A stretch of 34,172 nt of DNA. Source: Alistipes sp. (lineage in GTDB: Bacteria; Bacteroidota; Bacteroidia; Bacteroidales; Rikenellaceae). The stretch covers positions 1 to 34,172 of the forward strand of contig JAGAOZ010000029.1 of the NCBI GenBank assembly GCA_017623505.1. Direction: 5' to 3'. Made by a program: the position numbers and the translations under genes. Shown here one piece after another: positions 1 to 7,900 of this stretch (the stretch's first letter is position 1; every line of letters starts with the position of its first letter). The notes beneath the pieces were generated by a model. It ran no database searches. It had not been told where the DNA came from and saw nothing but the letters and a program-made list of their open reading frames with translations.

Positions 1-20
1 AATTCAAAATTTTCTAATAG

Positions 21-60
21 TTTAAGAGTTACTAAAGGTCATTAAGGGTTATTAAAGTTG
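21..60 (+). repeat. 10-bp-period tandem repeat, copy A
   Basis: Four consecutive 10-bp units lie exactly in phase: TTTAAGAGTT, ACTAAAGGTC, ATTAAGGGTT and ATTAAAGTTG. The consensus is AYTAARGNNN. A related array of five units lies at 14490-14539 on the other strand. Copy A ends 130 bp before the start of a secreted protein gene and is followed at 70-94 by an ACTTTCAGTTTT-type motif that copy B shares. The array may begin further left, beyond the clear units. Confidence 0.7.
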
Positions 61-103
61 CGAATAAAAAACTTTCAGTTTTTAGTTTTTAGTTTTTTTT
101 AAA

Positions 104-135
104 TTTTTAGGGGGGGGGAATTTTTGCAACTTTTG
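104..135 (+). promoter_or_regulatory. tentative promoter with a G9 tract in its spacer
   Basis: Two near-consensus -7 boxes, AATTTTTG (119-126) and AACTTTTG (128-135), each match TAnnTTTG at all but the first base. A run of nine G (110-118) lies between them and a degenerate TTTTTAG at 104-110, where a -33 box would be expected. No perfect -33/-7 pair is visible, so the assignment is tentative. Confidence 0.3.
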
Positions 136-189
136 AAAAATATGACTACCTTGCAACCAAATAATCAATAACCTTAAAACATTAGTACT

Positions 190-1062
190 ATGAAACGTAT
201 TTTTCTGCTTGTTGCGATGTTGTTTGTAGCGACAAATGTTATGGCACAAAATCGGGTAACAGGTCGCATCGTAGGAGAAGATGATGGGAAACCCCTGGAT
301 TATGCAGAGGTGCTCGCCATAGCAGGAGAAGAGATTGTTCAAGATGTGCGAAGTGGCTTGGATGGAGCATTTGAGATGTTGGTAGAGAAGGGAGAATACA
401 TCATCGAAGTAAAATATATCGGCTACGAGACTTCAAAACAGAACATCGTGGTAGAGGGTGATATGGATTTGGGAGAGATAGCACTCAAGGAGAATCCCGA
501 CGCCGACATACTTATCCGCACACCGTGGGGATACTTCGACGATTTGGCGGCAGATGCAGCCGAGAATGGTGTTCGGATGGAGGCACCTGCAGGCTTCAAG
601 AAGTGGGATAGCGGATACTCTCGCGGAGCATTTTACGCATGCCTACTCTACTCGGAGGATGGCGAGGCGGAGCTGGCATATATGCCTGTATATGCAAAAG
701 ACCACCTTGTGATATGGGAAGTAGATGGTGAAAAGATTGCGGCATACAACGCATACGGCAGAGTTGTAGAGCCGGAGAAGCAGACATCGGAATCGGTAGA
801 GATACTCTACTCCAAGGGACTAAAAGCAGGTGGAAAACGCGAAATGTTATCTCGAAAGAAGTGCCAAACAATAGGTATCGACAAGGGATATATTATACAT
901 CGCAAGAGCAACGATCCTCGCGAGAAATATACACAGCAAGCAATAGTTATACTCAAAAAGGGCGACGTGTTGATTGAGGCATCACTACTTATGACCGACG
1001 AAGGAAAGAAGTCGGAAAAGAGATATTTGAAAGCAATAATGGAGGCAATAAGATTTGAATAG
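190..1062 (+). CDS. secreted protein with CarboxypepD_reg-like domain
   Basis: The product is 290 aa and begins with a signal peptide (basic KR, hydrophobic core, cleavage near NVMAQ at about residue 20). Residues about 22-98 look like a carboxypeptidase-regulatory-like beta-sandwich: VTGRIVGEDDGKPLDYAEV, then a DGAFEM strand and a YIGYET motif, the pattern typical of Bacteroidota outer-membrane and secreted proteins. The remaining 190 residues form a domain I do not recognise, rich in aromatic and charged residues and ending in a Lys-rich helix. There is no TonB box or receptor barrel, so it is not a SusC-like receptor. The ATG at 190 is chosen because it gives a complete signal peptide. The gene stands alone: the rimP promoter lies 33 bp downstream. 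Function unknown; export is confident, the first domain fairly so. Confidence 0.8.
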   Translation: MKRIFLLVAMLFVATNVMAQNRVTGRIVGEDDGKPLDYAEVLAIAGEEIVQDVRSGLDGAFEMLVEKGEYIIEVKYIGYETSKQNIVVEGDMDLGEIALKENPDADILIRTPWGYFDDLAADAAENGVRMEAPAGFKKWDSGYSRGAFYACLLYSEDGEAELAYMPVYAKDHLVIWEVDGEKIAAYNAYGRVVEPEKQTSESVEILYSKGLKAGGKREMLSRKKCQTIGIDKGYIIHRKSNDPREKYTQQAIVILKKGDVLIEASLLMTDEGKKSEKRYLKAIMEAIRFE

Positions 1063-1094
1063 CAATTTTTTTTAGCATAAATTCGACGCAAAGG

Positions 1095-1125
1095 TTTGGA
1101 ATATAGTAAATTATTACTATATTTG
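1095..1125 (+). promoter_or_regulatory. promoter of rimP-nusA-infB
   Basis: TTTG at 1095-1098, a 19-bp spacer and TATATTTG at 1118-1125 match the Bacteroidota housekeeping promoter exactly. Transcription should begin near 1130, leaving an 85-nt leader before rimP. Confidence 0.8.
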
Positions 1126-1144
1126 CAGCGTGAAAGACGAAGGT

Positions 1145-1166
1145 AAGGGGACGAGTAAGTCCCCTT
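1145..1166 (+). promoter_or_regulatory. hairpin in the rimP leader RNA
   Basis: AAGGGGAC (1145-1152) and GTCCCCTT (1159-1166) form a perfect 8-bp stem around a 6-nt GAGTAA loop. It sits about 15 nt into the transcript and is followed by ATTTCG rather than a U-run, so it is not a standard terminator. It may stabilise the 5' end or be a cis-regulator of rimP-nusA-infB. Confidence 0.55.
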
Positions 1167-1215
1167 ATTTCGTGGATATAGGTTACCGAACGTGTAAAAA
1201 TTAAGCGATAAAGAG

Positions 1216-1683
1216 ATGATAGATTGCAACAAGATTTTGGCAATTGCCGAGCGAGAAATCGAAGGAACTGACTTATTCACAGTTAGTTGCAAGTGCTCAC
1301 CAATGAATGAGGTAGAGCTTTTAATAGATAGCGACACAGCCGTTAGCATCGAGCAGTGTATTAACCTCACACGTAAGATTGAGGCGGAGTTTGACCGCGA
1401 CGTGGAGGATTTTCAGCTCACCGTAGCATCGGCAGGCATCGGCGAGGAGCTGAAAAACATCCGTCAATATCGTAAGCTCATCGGCTCATCGGTTGAGGTA
1501 CTGCTCAAGAGCGGAGTAAAAATCTTGGCTAAGTTGGATGCCGCAGATGAGTCGGGCATAACAATCTCTTACACCGAGAAGCAAGCCGTAGAGGGCAAGA
1601 AGCGCAAGGTGGAGGTCGAGGTAGTAAACACCTACTCTTTTGAGGAGATAAAGTACACCAAAGAGTACTTGGATTTCAAATAG
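1216..1683 (+). CDS. rimP: ribosome maturation factor RimP
   Basis: The 155-aa product matches RimP in length and layout. It has an N-terminal alpha/beta domain (about residues 5-85) with the family's DSDTAVSIEQCINLTRKIE segment, in which a conserved Asp precedes the helix, and a C-terminal SH3-like barrel (about 90-155). RimP assists assembly of the 30S subunit in the cytoplasm. Its place directly before nusA and infB is the classical bacterial order and supports the call strongly. The ATG at 1216 lies 85 nt behind a consensus promoter. No Shine-Dalgarno sequence is visible, as is usual in this phylum. nusA follows after 33 nt and should be cotranscribed. Confidence 0.93.
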   Translation: MIDCNKILAIAEREIEGTDLFTVSCKCSPMNEVELLIDSDTAVSIEQCINLTRKIEAEFDRDVEDFQLTVASAGIGEELKNIRQYRKLIGSSVEVLLKSGVKILAKLDAADESGITISYTEKQAVEGKKRKVEVEVVNTYSFEEIKYTKEYLDFK

Positions 1684-1716
1684 GAAACAATAACAAATAA
1701 AAATATATATAGCAAA

Positions 1717-2949
1717 ATGGAAAATTTGAATCTTATCAGCAACTTTGCAGAGTTCAAGGAGCTGAAGAACATTGACAAGGCGACAATGATTGGAGTGTTG
1801 GAGGATGTATTCCGTCACGCATTGCAGAAGCAGTTCGATAGTGACGAGAACTTCGACGTAATCATCAACCCTGAGAAGGGAGATTTGGAGATTTGGCGCA
1901 ACCGCGAGGTCGTAGAGGACGGAGCGGTAGAGAATCCAAACACCCAGATTGCAGTATCAGAGGTGCAGGCTATCGACGACTCATACGAGGTTGGCGACGA
2001 GTACACCGACCAGATTAAGATGAATCAGTTTGGTCGTCGTGCAGTTCTCTCATTGCGTCAGAACCTGGCTTCACGTCTTTTGGACTTAGAGAAGGCTGTT
2101 TTGTTTGAGAAGTACTCAGAGAAGGTAGGTGAAATCATCACAGGTGAGGTTTACCAGGTTTGGAAGCGCGAGGTACTTATCCTTGACGACGAGGATAACG
2201 AGCTTATCCTGCCTAAGAGCGAGCAGATTCCTAACGACTTCTATCGCAAGGGCGACTCTATCAAGGCTATCGTAAAGAGCGTAGAGATGAACAACAACCA
2301 GCCACGCATCATCCTTTCACGTACCGCAAATCAGTTCTTGGAGCGTCTATTTGAGCAGGAGGTACCTGAGATTTTCGACGGTCTTATTACCATTAAGAGC
2401 ATCGTTCGTATCCCTGGAGAGCGTGCAAAGGTAGCTGTGGAGTCTTACGACGAGCGTATTGACCCGGTAGGAGCTTGCGTCGGAATGAAGGGCTCACGTA
2501 TCTACTCTATCGTTAAAGAGTTGCGTAATGAGAATATCGACGTTGTGAACTATACCGCCAACACATCACTGATGATTCAGCGTTCGCTCAACCCTGCAAA
2601 GGTGTCGTCAATCACTATCGACGAGGAGCGTAAGACAGCAACCGTATACCTCAAGCCTGACCAGGTATCATTGGCTATCGGTAAGGGTGGCTTGAACATC
2701 CGTCTTTCGAAGATGCTCACCGGCTACGACATCGACGTATATCGCGAGATTGAGGAGGAGGATGTTGCTCTGACAGAGTTCTACGACGAGATTGAGCCTT
2801 GGATTATCGACGCACTGAAGGCTGCCGGTTGCGACACAGCAAAGAGCGTCTTGGAGCTCTCCGTAGAGGAGATTGCTTCACGTGCCGACTTGGAAACAGA
2901 GCAGGCTGAGAAGATTATCGAGATTTTGAAGGCAGAGTTTGAAGAGTAA
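1717..2949 (+). CDS. nusA: transcription termination/antitermination factor NusA
   Basis: The 410-aa product carries the NusA domains in order: an N-terminal RNA-polymerase-binding domain (about 1-130), an S1 domain (about 135-200), KH1 with a GMKG loop near residue 255, and KH2 with the AIGKGGLNIRLS signature near 318-329. A C-terminal helical segment of about 60 residues (350-410) resembles one helix-hairpin-helix unit rather than the two acidic repeats of enterobacterial NusA. NusA binds RNA polymerase and nascent RNA and controls pausing, termination and antitermination. It lies between rimP and infB with gaps of 33 and 27 nt, so it is part of that operon. Codon use is strongly biased (GAG, CGT, AAG), as expected for high expression. 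Confidence 0.96.
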   Translation: MENLNLISNFAEFKELKNIDKATMIGVLEDVFRHALQKQFDSDENFDVIINPEKGDLEIWRNREVVEDGAVENPNTQIAVSEVQAIDDSYEVGDEYTDQIKMNQFGRRAVLSLRQNLASRLLDLEKAVLFEKYSEKVGEIITGEVYQVWKREVLILDDEDNELILPKSEQIPNDFYRKGDSIKAIVKSVEMNNNQPRIILSRTANQFLERLFEQEVPEIFDGLITIKSIVRIPGERAKVAVESYDERIDPVGACVGMKGSRIYSIVKELRNENIDVVNYTANTSLMIQRSLNPAKVSSITIDEERKTATVYLKPDQVSLAIGKGGLNIRLSKMLTGYDIDVYREIEEEDVALTEFYDEIEPWIIDALKAAGCDTAKSVLELSVEEIASRADLETEQAEKIIEILKAEFEE

Positions 2950-2976
2950 GTTTAACCCATAAAGAATAGAGAAAGT

Positions 2977-5709
2977 ATGACAGAAGTGAAAAAGATAAGG
3001 CTCATTCGTGTAGCTAAGGAGTTCAACGTGGGTATAAACACACTGACGGACCACCTGCTCAAGAAGGGCATCACTATCGACCCCTCTCCAAACACGCAGG
3101 TAACGCCTGACGTATACGCTGTCTTGGAGAAGGAGTTCGGCTCAAACCGCAGTGCAGCAAGTGAGCGAGATAATATCCGCGAGCGTATTCAGCAGAACAA
3201 GCAATCTGTATCTCTCGGCAACGAGAAGAAGCAGGAGAGCCAGGAGGAGGAGCGCGAGGTTATCATCAAGAGCAACGTTATAAGCGTTAAAGATGAGATT
3301 CAGCAACCTAAGATTCTGGGTAAGATAGACCTTGAGCCTAAGGCTAAAGAGGAGCCTAAGAAGGAGGAGGTAAAGGTGGTTGAGGCACCGACACCTGCCC
3401 CTGAGGCACCAAAGGCTGAGGAGCCTAAAAAGCAGGAGCCTAAGGCAGTTGAGACGCCAAAGGCTGAGCAGGCAGCACCTAAACAGGAGCCTAAGCAGGA
3501 TAATGTGTTCCGCGTAGGCACAACAACTTTGGCGGGTCCACAGATTCTCGGCACGATGGATGTATCGGGAATGATTCCTGGTGGCAAGCACAAACGTAAG
3601 CGTTTGGACAAGGAGAAGATTGACGTCAGCAAGGGCGATAAAAGCCAGCACAAGGGCGAGAATGGCGGTGGCAAGAAGCAGAAGAACAATCAGCAAAACC
3701 ACCAGCAGAATCAGCAGAACCAGAACCAGCCTAAGCCGGGCGAGGGTCGTCGCAACAAGAACAAGGATAAGAAGCACAACCAGCCAAAGCCTGTTGTTCG
3801 CCCAGAGGTAAGCGACGAGGAGGTATCAAAGCAGATTAAGGACACTCTGGCTCGTCTGACAGCTAAGGGTGCCAAGAATAAGGGAGCAAAATACCGTAAG
3901 GAGAAGCGTGAGGAGATTCGCGAAAAGATGATTTCGGAGGAGATGGAGCGCGAAGAGATGGAGCGTTCAGTACTTAAGGTAACAGAGTTTGTTACCGTAA
4001 GTGAGCTCGCTACGATGATGAACGTTTCACCTATGGAGGTTATCTCGGCTTGCATGAACCTCGGACTTATGGTATCTATCAACCAGCGATTGGATGCTGA
4101 GGCGTTGGTCGTTGTGGCTGAGGAGTTCGGCTTCAAGGTTGAGTTCGTATCGGTAGAGATTCAAGAGGCTATCGAGACTGAGGTAGACGAGGAGGAGGAT
4201 ATGGTGCCACGTCCACCTATTGTAACGGTAATGGGACACGTAGACCACGGTAAGACATCGCTCTTGGATAACATCCGTAAGACAAACGTCATCGAGGGCG
4301 AGGCCGGAGGTATCACCCAGCACATCGGTGCTTACTCGGTAAGTCTGAATGGTCAGAAGATTACATTCCTCGACACCCCTGGTCACGAGGCATTTACCGC
4401 AATGCGTGCCCGTGGTGCGAAGATTACCGACGTAGCAATTATCATCGTGTCGGCTGACGATAGCGTGATGCCACAGACCATTGAGGCTATCAACCACGCA
4501 CAGGCAGCAGGTGTACCTATGGTATTTGCTATTAACAAGATTGATAAGCCACAGGCTAATCCGGAGCATATCAAGGAGCAGTTGGCACAGATGAACTACC
4601 TTGTAGAGGAGTGGGGAGGAAAATACCAGAGCCAGGATATTTCGGCTAAGAAGGGTATCAACCTCGACAAGCTTTTGGAGAAGGTACTTTTGGAGGCAGA
4701 GATGCTCGACTTGAAGGCTAATCCTAACAAGAAAGCTCAGGGCTCAGTCATCGAGTCTACACTCGACAAGGGCCGTGGTTACGTAGCGACAATCATGGTA
4801 CAGAGCGGAACACTCCACATCGGAGATATTCTGCTTTCGGGAACATATACAGGTCGTGTAAAAGCGATGTTCGACGAGAATGGTAAGAAGATTACCGAGG
4901 CAGGTCCATCAACACCGGTACAGGTGCTTGGTCTGAACGGAGCTCCTCAGGCGGGAGATAACTTCAACGTTATGGATGACGACCGTTCAGCACGTGAGAT
5001 TGCCAACAAGCGCGAGCAGTTGCAGCGTATGCAGGGATTGATGACACAGAAGCACATCACCCTCGACGAGATTGGTCGTCGTATCGCTATCGGCTCATTC
5101 AAGGAGCTTAATATCATCGTTAAGGGTGACGTGGACGGCTCAGTGGAGGCGATGACAGGTTCTCTGATTAAGCTCTCGAAGGAGACCGTACAGGTGAACG
5201 TTATCCACTCTGCGGTAGGTCAGATTTCGGAGTCGGATGTATTGTTGGCGACAGCATCGAACGCTATTATCGTCGGTTTCCAGGTACGCCCATCAGCTGC
5301 GGCACGTAAGACAGCCGAGAAGGAGGAGATTGAGATTCGACTCTACTCTATCATCTATGATGCGGTGAACGATATCAAGGATGCTATCGAGGGTATGTTG
5401 GAGCCTGTGATGAAGGAGGTTATCGTCTGCTCTATCGAGGTTTTGGAGACCTTCAAAATCTCTAAGGTGGGTACTATCGCCGGAGGTATCGTACGTGAGG
5501 GTAAGTTGCAGCGCAACACCCCTATCCGCGTGATTCGTGACGGTATCGTAATCCACACAGGTAAGCTCGGCTCACTTAAGCGATTCAAGGATGACGTGAA
5601 GGAGGTTACCACAGGTCAGGATTGCGGTTTGAACATCGAGTCATACAACGACATCAAGGTTGGCGATATCATCGAGGGATACGACCAGGTAGAGGTAAAG
5701 CGCAAGTAA
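2977..5709 (+). CDS. infB: translation initiation factor IF-2
   Basis: At 910 aa this is a long IF-2. An IF2_N helix bundle (about 3-55) is followed by a low-complexity linker of about 270 residues: Lys/Glu/Pro/Ala-rich at 110-175, then Gln/Asn-rich at about 225-260. A second IF2_N-like segment lies near 335-395. The GTPase core shows G1 GHVDHGKTS (about 418), G2 GGITQH (443), G3 DTPGHEAF (465), G4 NKID (519) and G5 SAKKG (555). Domains II, III and C (initiator-tRNA binding) fill the rest. IF-2 places fMet-tRNA on the 30S subunit and promotes subunit joining. It is cotranscribed with rimP and nusA. The linker is expected to vary fast between species. Confidence 0.97.
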   Translation: MTEVKKIRLIRVAKEFNVGINTLTDHLLKKGITIDPSPNTQVTPDVYAVLEKEFGSNRSAASERDNIRERIQQNKQSVSLGNEKKQESQEEEREVIIKSNVISVKDEIQQPKILGKIDLEPKAKEEPKKEEVKVVEAPTPAPEAPKAEEPKKQEPKAVETPKAEQAAPKQEPKQDNVFRVGTTTLAGPQILGTMDVSGMIPGGKHKRKRLDKEKIDVSKGDKSQHKGENGGGKKQKNNQQNHQQNQQNQNQPKPGEGRRNKNKDKKHNQPKPVVRPEVSDEEVSKQIKDTLARLTAKGAKNKGAKYRKEKREEIREKMISEEMEREEMERSVLKVTEFVTVSELATMMNVSPMEVISACMNLGLMVSINQRLDAEALVVVAEEFGFKVEFVSVEIQEAIETEVDEEEDMVPRPPIVTVMGHVDHGKTSLLDNIRKTNVIEGEAGGITQHIGAYSVSLNGQKITFLDTPGHEAFTAMRARGAKITDVAIIIVSADDSVMPQTIEAINHAQAAGVPMVFAINKIDKPQANPEHIKEQLAQMNYLVEEWGGKYQSQDISAKKGINLDKLLEKVLLEAEMLDLKANPNKKAQGSVIESTLDKGRGYVATIMVQSGTLHIGDILLSGTYTGRVKAMFDENGKKITEAGPSTPVQVLGLNGAPQAGDNFNVMDDDRSAREIANKREQLQRMQGLMTQKHITLDEIGRRIAIGSFKELNIIVKGDVDGSVEAMTGSLIKLSKETVQVNVIHSAVGQISESDVLLATASNAIIVGFQVRPSAAARKTAEKEEIEIRLYSIIYDAVNDIKDAIEGMLEPVMKEVIVCSIEVLETFKISKVGTIAGGIVREGKLQRNTPIRVIRDGIVIHTGKLGSLKRFKDDVKEVTTGQDCGLNIESYNDIKVGDIIEGYDQVEVKRK

Positions 5710-5762
5710 AAATTGAGAGTTATTAATTAAGCAATTATAAATCCGTTAAACTTAAAAAAGTG

Positions 5763-7079
5763 ATGACACAGATTAAGTTCACAACAGCTCAGGAGGCTGT
5801 TAAGGTAATTAAGTCAGGTGACCACGTTCACCTCAGTTCAGTAGCATCGGCTCCTCAGTGCCTTATCAAGGCTATGTGCGAGCGCGGCAGAAATGGCGAG
5901 TTGAAGGATGTGCATATCCACCACCTCCACACAGAGGGTCCTGCACCATACTCTGAGCCAGAGTTTGAGGGCATCTTCCAGCTCGACTCATTCTTCGTAG
6001 GTGGTAACGTACGTAAGACAACACAGGCAGGTTACGCTGACTACATTCCAATCTTCCTCAGCGAGACTCAGAAGCTCTACCGCTCAGGCGCAGTACCTTG
6101 TAACGTAGCTATGATTCAGGTATCTACTCCTGACCAGCACGGTTACGTCTCTCTCGGTACATCTGTTGATGCTACATTGGCAGCTGTTGAGTGTGCTGAC
6201 CACGTTATCGCAGTGGTGAACAAGTATGTTCCTCGTGCATTTGGTGACGCTATGATTCACTCTTCAAAGATTGATTTGTTCGTAGCTGACGACCAGCCAT
6301 TGGAGGAGGCTCACTTCACCACACCTAACGAGGTTGAGGTAAAGATTGGTAAGTACTGTGCTGAGCTCATCGAGGATGGTGCAACACTCCAGATGGGTAT
6401 TGGTGCTATTCCTAACGCTGTTTTGGCTCAGTTGGGCGGTCACAAGAACCTCGGTATCCATACTGAGATGTTCGCTGACGGCGTATTGCCACTCGTTGAG
6501 GCAGGCGTAATCAATGGCGAGGCAAAGAATATCGATAAGGGTAAGATGGTCTCTACCTTCTTGATGGGTTCACAGAAGGTTTACGACTTCATCCACGACA
6601 ACCCAGGCGTATTGATGATGGACGTAGGTTACACCAACGACCCATTTATCATCGCTAAGAATGACCGCGTAACTGCTATCAACTCAGCATTGCAGGTAGA
6701 CCTCACAGGTCAGGTATGTGCCGACTCTCTCGGTCGTAAGTTCTACTCAGGCGTAGGTGGTCAGATTGACTTCATCTATGGTGCATCACTCTCAAAGGGT
6801 GGTAAGGCTATTATCGCTATGCCTTCAATCACAAATAAGGGCGTATCGAAGATTTCTGACGTACTGACAGAGGGTGCAGGTGTCGTTACAACTCGTAACC
6901 ACATCCACTGGTTTGTAACTGAGAACGGTGCTGTTGATCTCTACGGTAAGAGCTTGCAGGAGCGCGCTCGTCTGATTATCTCAGTGGCTCACCCATCAGC
7001 TCAGGAGGCATTGGATGAGGCAGCATTCAACCGTTACGGCTCACATCACCACTATATTAAGGGATATATGGGCAAGTAA
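5763..7079 (+). CDS. acetyl-CoA hydrolase/transferase family CoA-transferase
   Basis: The 438-aa product (ATG at 5763; a GTG codon at 5760 directly precedes it) belongs to the family of acetyl-CoA hydrolases, acetate:succinate and 4-hydroxybutyrate CoA-transferases. Visible features are MGIGAIPNAVLAQL (about 215) and HTEMFADGV (about 235), whose Glu is the residue that forms the glutamyl-CoA thioester in this family, and a Gly-rich GGQIDFIYGASLSKGGKAI segment near 335. Such enzymes move CoA between acetate and succinate, butyrate or hydroxybutyrate in fermentation; the substrate cannot be read from sequence. It begins 53 bp after infB with no terminator or TAnnTTTG promoter visible between, so it may be read through from the rimP operon. 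Codon bias suggests high expression. Confidence 0.9.
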   Translation: MTQIKFTTAQEAVKVIKSGDHVHLSSVASAPQCLIKAMCERGRNGELKDVHIHHLHTEGPAPYSEPEFEGIFQLDSFFVGGNVRKTTQAGYADYIPIFLSETQKLYRSGAVPCNVAMIQVSTPDQHGYVSLGTSVDATLAAVECADHVIAVVNKYVPRAFGDAMIHSSKIDLFVADDQPLEEAHFTTPNEVEVKIGKYCAELIEDGATLQMGIGAIPNAVLAQLGGHKNLGIHTEMFADGVLPLVEAGVINGEAKNIDKGKMVSTFLMGSQKVYDFIHDNPGVLMMDVGYTNDPFIIAKNDRVTAINSALQVDLTGQVCADSLGRKFYSGVGGQIDFIYGASLSKGGKAIIAMPSITNKGVSKISDVLTEGAGVVTTRNHIHWFVTENGAVDLYGKSLQERARLIISVAHPSAQEALDEAAFNRYGSHHHYIKGYMGK

Positions 7080-7104
7080 TTCGTTGTTACGGTTTCTTAT
7101 ATGC

Positions 7105-7136
7105 AAGGCTTTCTCTTCGGGGAAGGCCTTCCTTTT
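7105..7136 (+). terminator. terminator after the CoA-transferase gene
   Basis: An 11-bp stem, AAGGCTTTCTC (7105-7115) with GGGAAGGCCTT (7120-7130), includes two G-U pairs and closes on a UUCG tetraloop in the very stable C(UUCG)G context. CCTTTT follows. Confidence 0.85.
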
Positions 7137-7191
7137 ACCCCTTAATATAGTGGCGATACAAAATATAAAATACAATTCAGAGGGTGAAATA

Positions 7192-7225
7192 ATATAGGGT
7201 ATCCAAAATTTTGGATACCCTATAT
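7192..7225. terminator. perfect 34-bp palindrome, likely bidirectional terminator
   Basis: Positions 7192-7208 are the exact reverse complement of 7209-7225, with its centre in AAAATTTT and arms containing GGGTATCC/GGATACCC. It lies between two convergent genes, 18 bp before the leftward gene's flanking AT-rich tract. Termination of the leftward gene at 7260 and back-up termination from the left are likely. An operator or cruciform site is the alternative. Confidence 0.65.
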
Positions 7226-7259
7226 ATATAACGAAAAGCCTTGATAGAGAACTTCTACC

Positions 7260-7742
7260 CTACTTCTTCTTTTTCTTAAAAGGATTAATCTTATCCAACG
7301 CCTTACCTACCTTTGACTTGCCCTCTTCTACAGGCGAGCCAATCGCAGAGCCTGAGCCAGAGCCCGACCTTGATGGTTCTTCAAGAGAGAGGATATAGGT
7401 TGGCTTCCAATCTGGAAGAATCTGAGTGAGCTTGAATTTACCATTACCCTCGGTGATAAACTCAACAGAGCAATACTTTCCGCCTCCTGCTGATGCAGTG
7501 TAATAAACATCGAAAGTACGCTTATTACCACTCTCCTTATAGTTCTTCATAGGTGCCTTCTGCTCATCCTCACTGTCGGAATCCATAAAGAAGAATTTAC
7601 CATCCCAATCAATTCTAAACCAATAGGCAGAAGCATTCTCCTGACCTACCTGCTCCACTACATAGTAGTCTGTCCACTGCTGTGCTGATGCATACGAAAT
7701 AGAGCATACTGCAACAATAACTGTCAATAAAAACTTTTTCAT
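7260..7742 (-). CDS. small secreted protein of unknown function
   Basis: The 160-aa product starts with a good signal peptide (KK, hydrophobic core, SYASAQQ cleavage site near residue 20). The mature part has alternating aromatic and polar residues (WFRIDWDGKFFFMDSD, TFDVYYTAS), suggesting a small beta-rich fold. From about residue 127 there is a flexible GSGSGSAIGS linker and a strongly basic tail ending KKKKK. I recognise no family. It lies alone, transcribed leftward, convergent with the CoA-transferase gene. The basic tail could bind nucleic acid or acidic envelope polymers, but that is speculation. Confidence 0.7.
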   Translation of the reverse strand: MKKFLLTVIVAVCSISYASAQQWTDYYVVEQVGQENASAYWFRIDWDGKFFFMDSDSEDEQKAPMKNYKESGNKRTFDVYYTASAGGGKYCSVEFITEGNGKFKLTQILPDWKPTYILSLEEPSRSGSGSGSAIGSPVEEGKSKVGKALDKINPFKKKKK

Positions 7743-7771
7743 AATATGTTAATTTAAATGGTTTACTAACA

Positions 7772-7779
7772 CAAAGTTA
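7772..7779 (-). promoter_or_regulatory. -7 box for the small secreted protein
   Basis: Read leftward, TAACTTTG is a perfect TAnnTTTG box 30 bp before the start codon. No TTG is found at the usual spacing upstream, so the -33 element is weak or absent. Confidence 0.55.
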
Positions 7780-7862
7780 GCAAAAATCCACAAATAACAT
7801 CATTTCTCGCCATCTTTTTCTTAACATCGCCAAAGAGCTATCTTATGCCTTGTACATGGAAC

Positions 7863-7896
7863 AATTTTGAATTTTGAATTTTGAATTATAATTTTG
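7863..7896 (+). repeat. AATTTTG 7-bp tandem repeats forming a promoter
   Basis: AATTTTG occurs three times in tandem (7863-7869, 7870-7876, 7877-7883), then after the interruption AATTATA a fourth copy ends at 7896. The first TTTTG (7865-7869) is 19 bp before TAATTTTG (7889-7896), which gives a perfect -33/-7 promoter made from the repeat. Confidence 0.75.
7865..7896 (+). promoter_or_regulatory. promoter of the RluA-family gene, probably leaderless
   Basis: TTTTG-N19-TAATTTTG ends only 4 bp before the ATG at 7901. Bacteroidota transcripts begin a few bases after this box, so the mRNA should start at, or within a base or two of, the start codon. Confidence 0.65.
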
Positions 7897-7900
7897 TGGT

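Noticed and set aside
807-1370. A 187-codon leftward open frame across the first gene and rimP
   Set aside because: It runs through two real genes and the rimP promoter; its product is low-quality Ser/Leu/Ile-rich sequence with no signature.
7863-7896. A CRISPR-like repeat array
   Set aside because: The units are 7 bp with no spacers and no cas genes nearby; they form a promoter.
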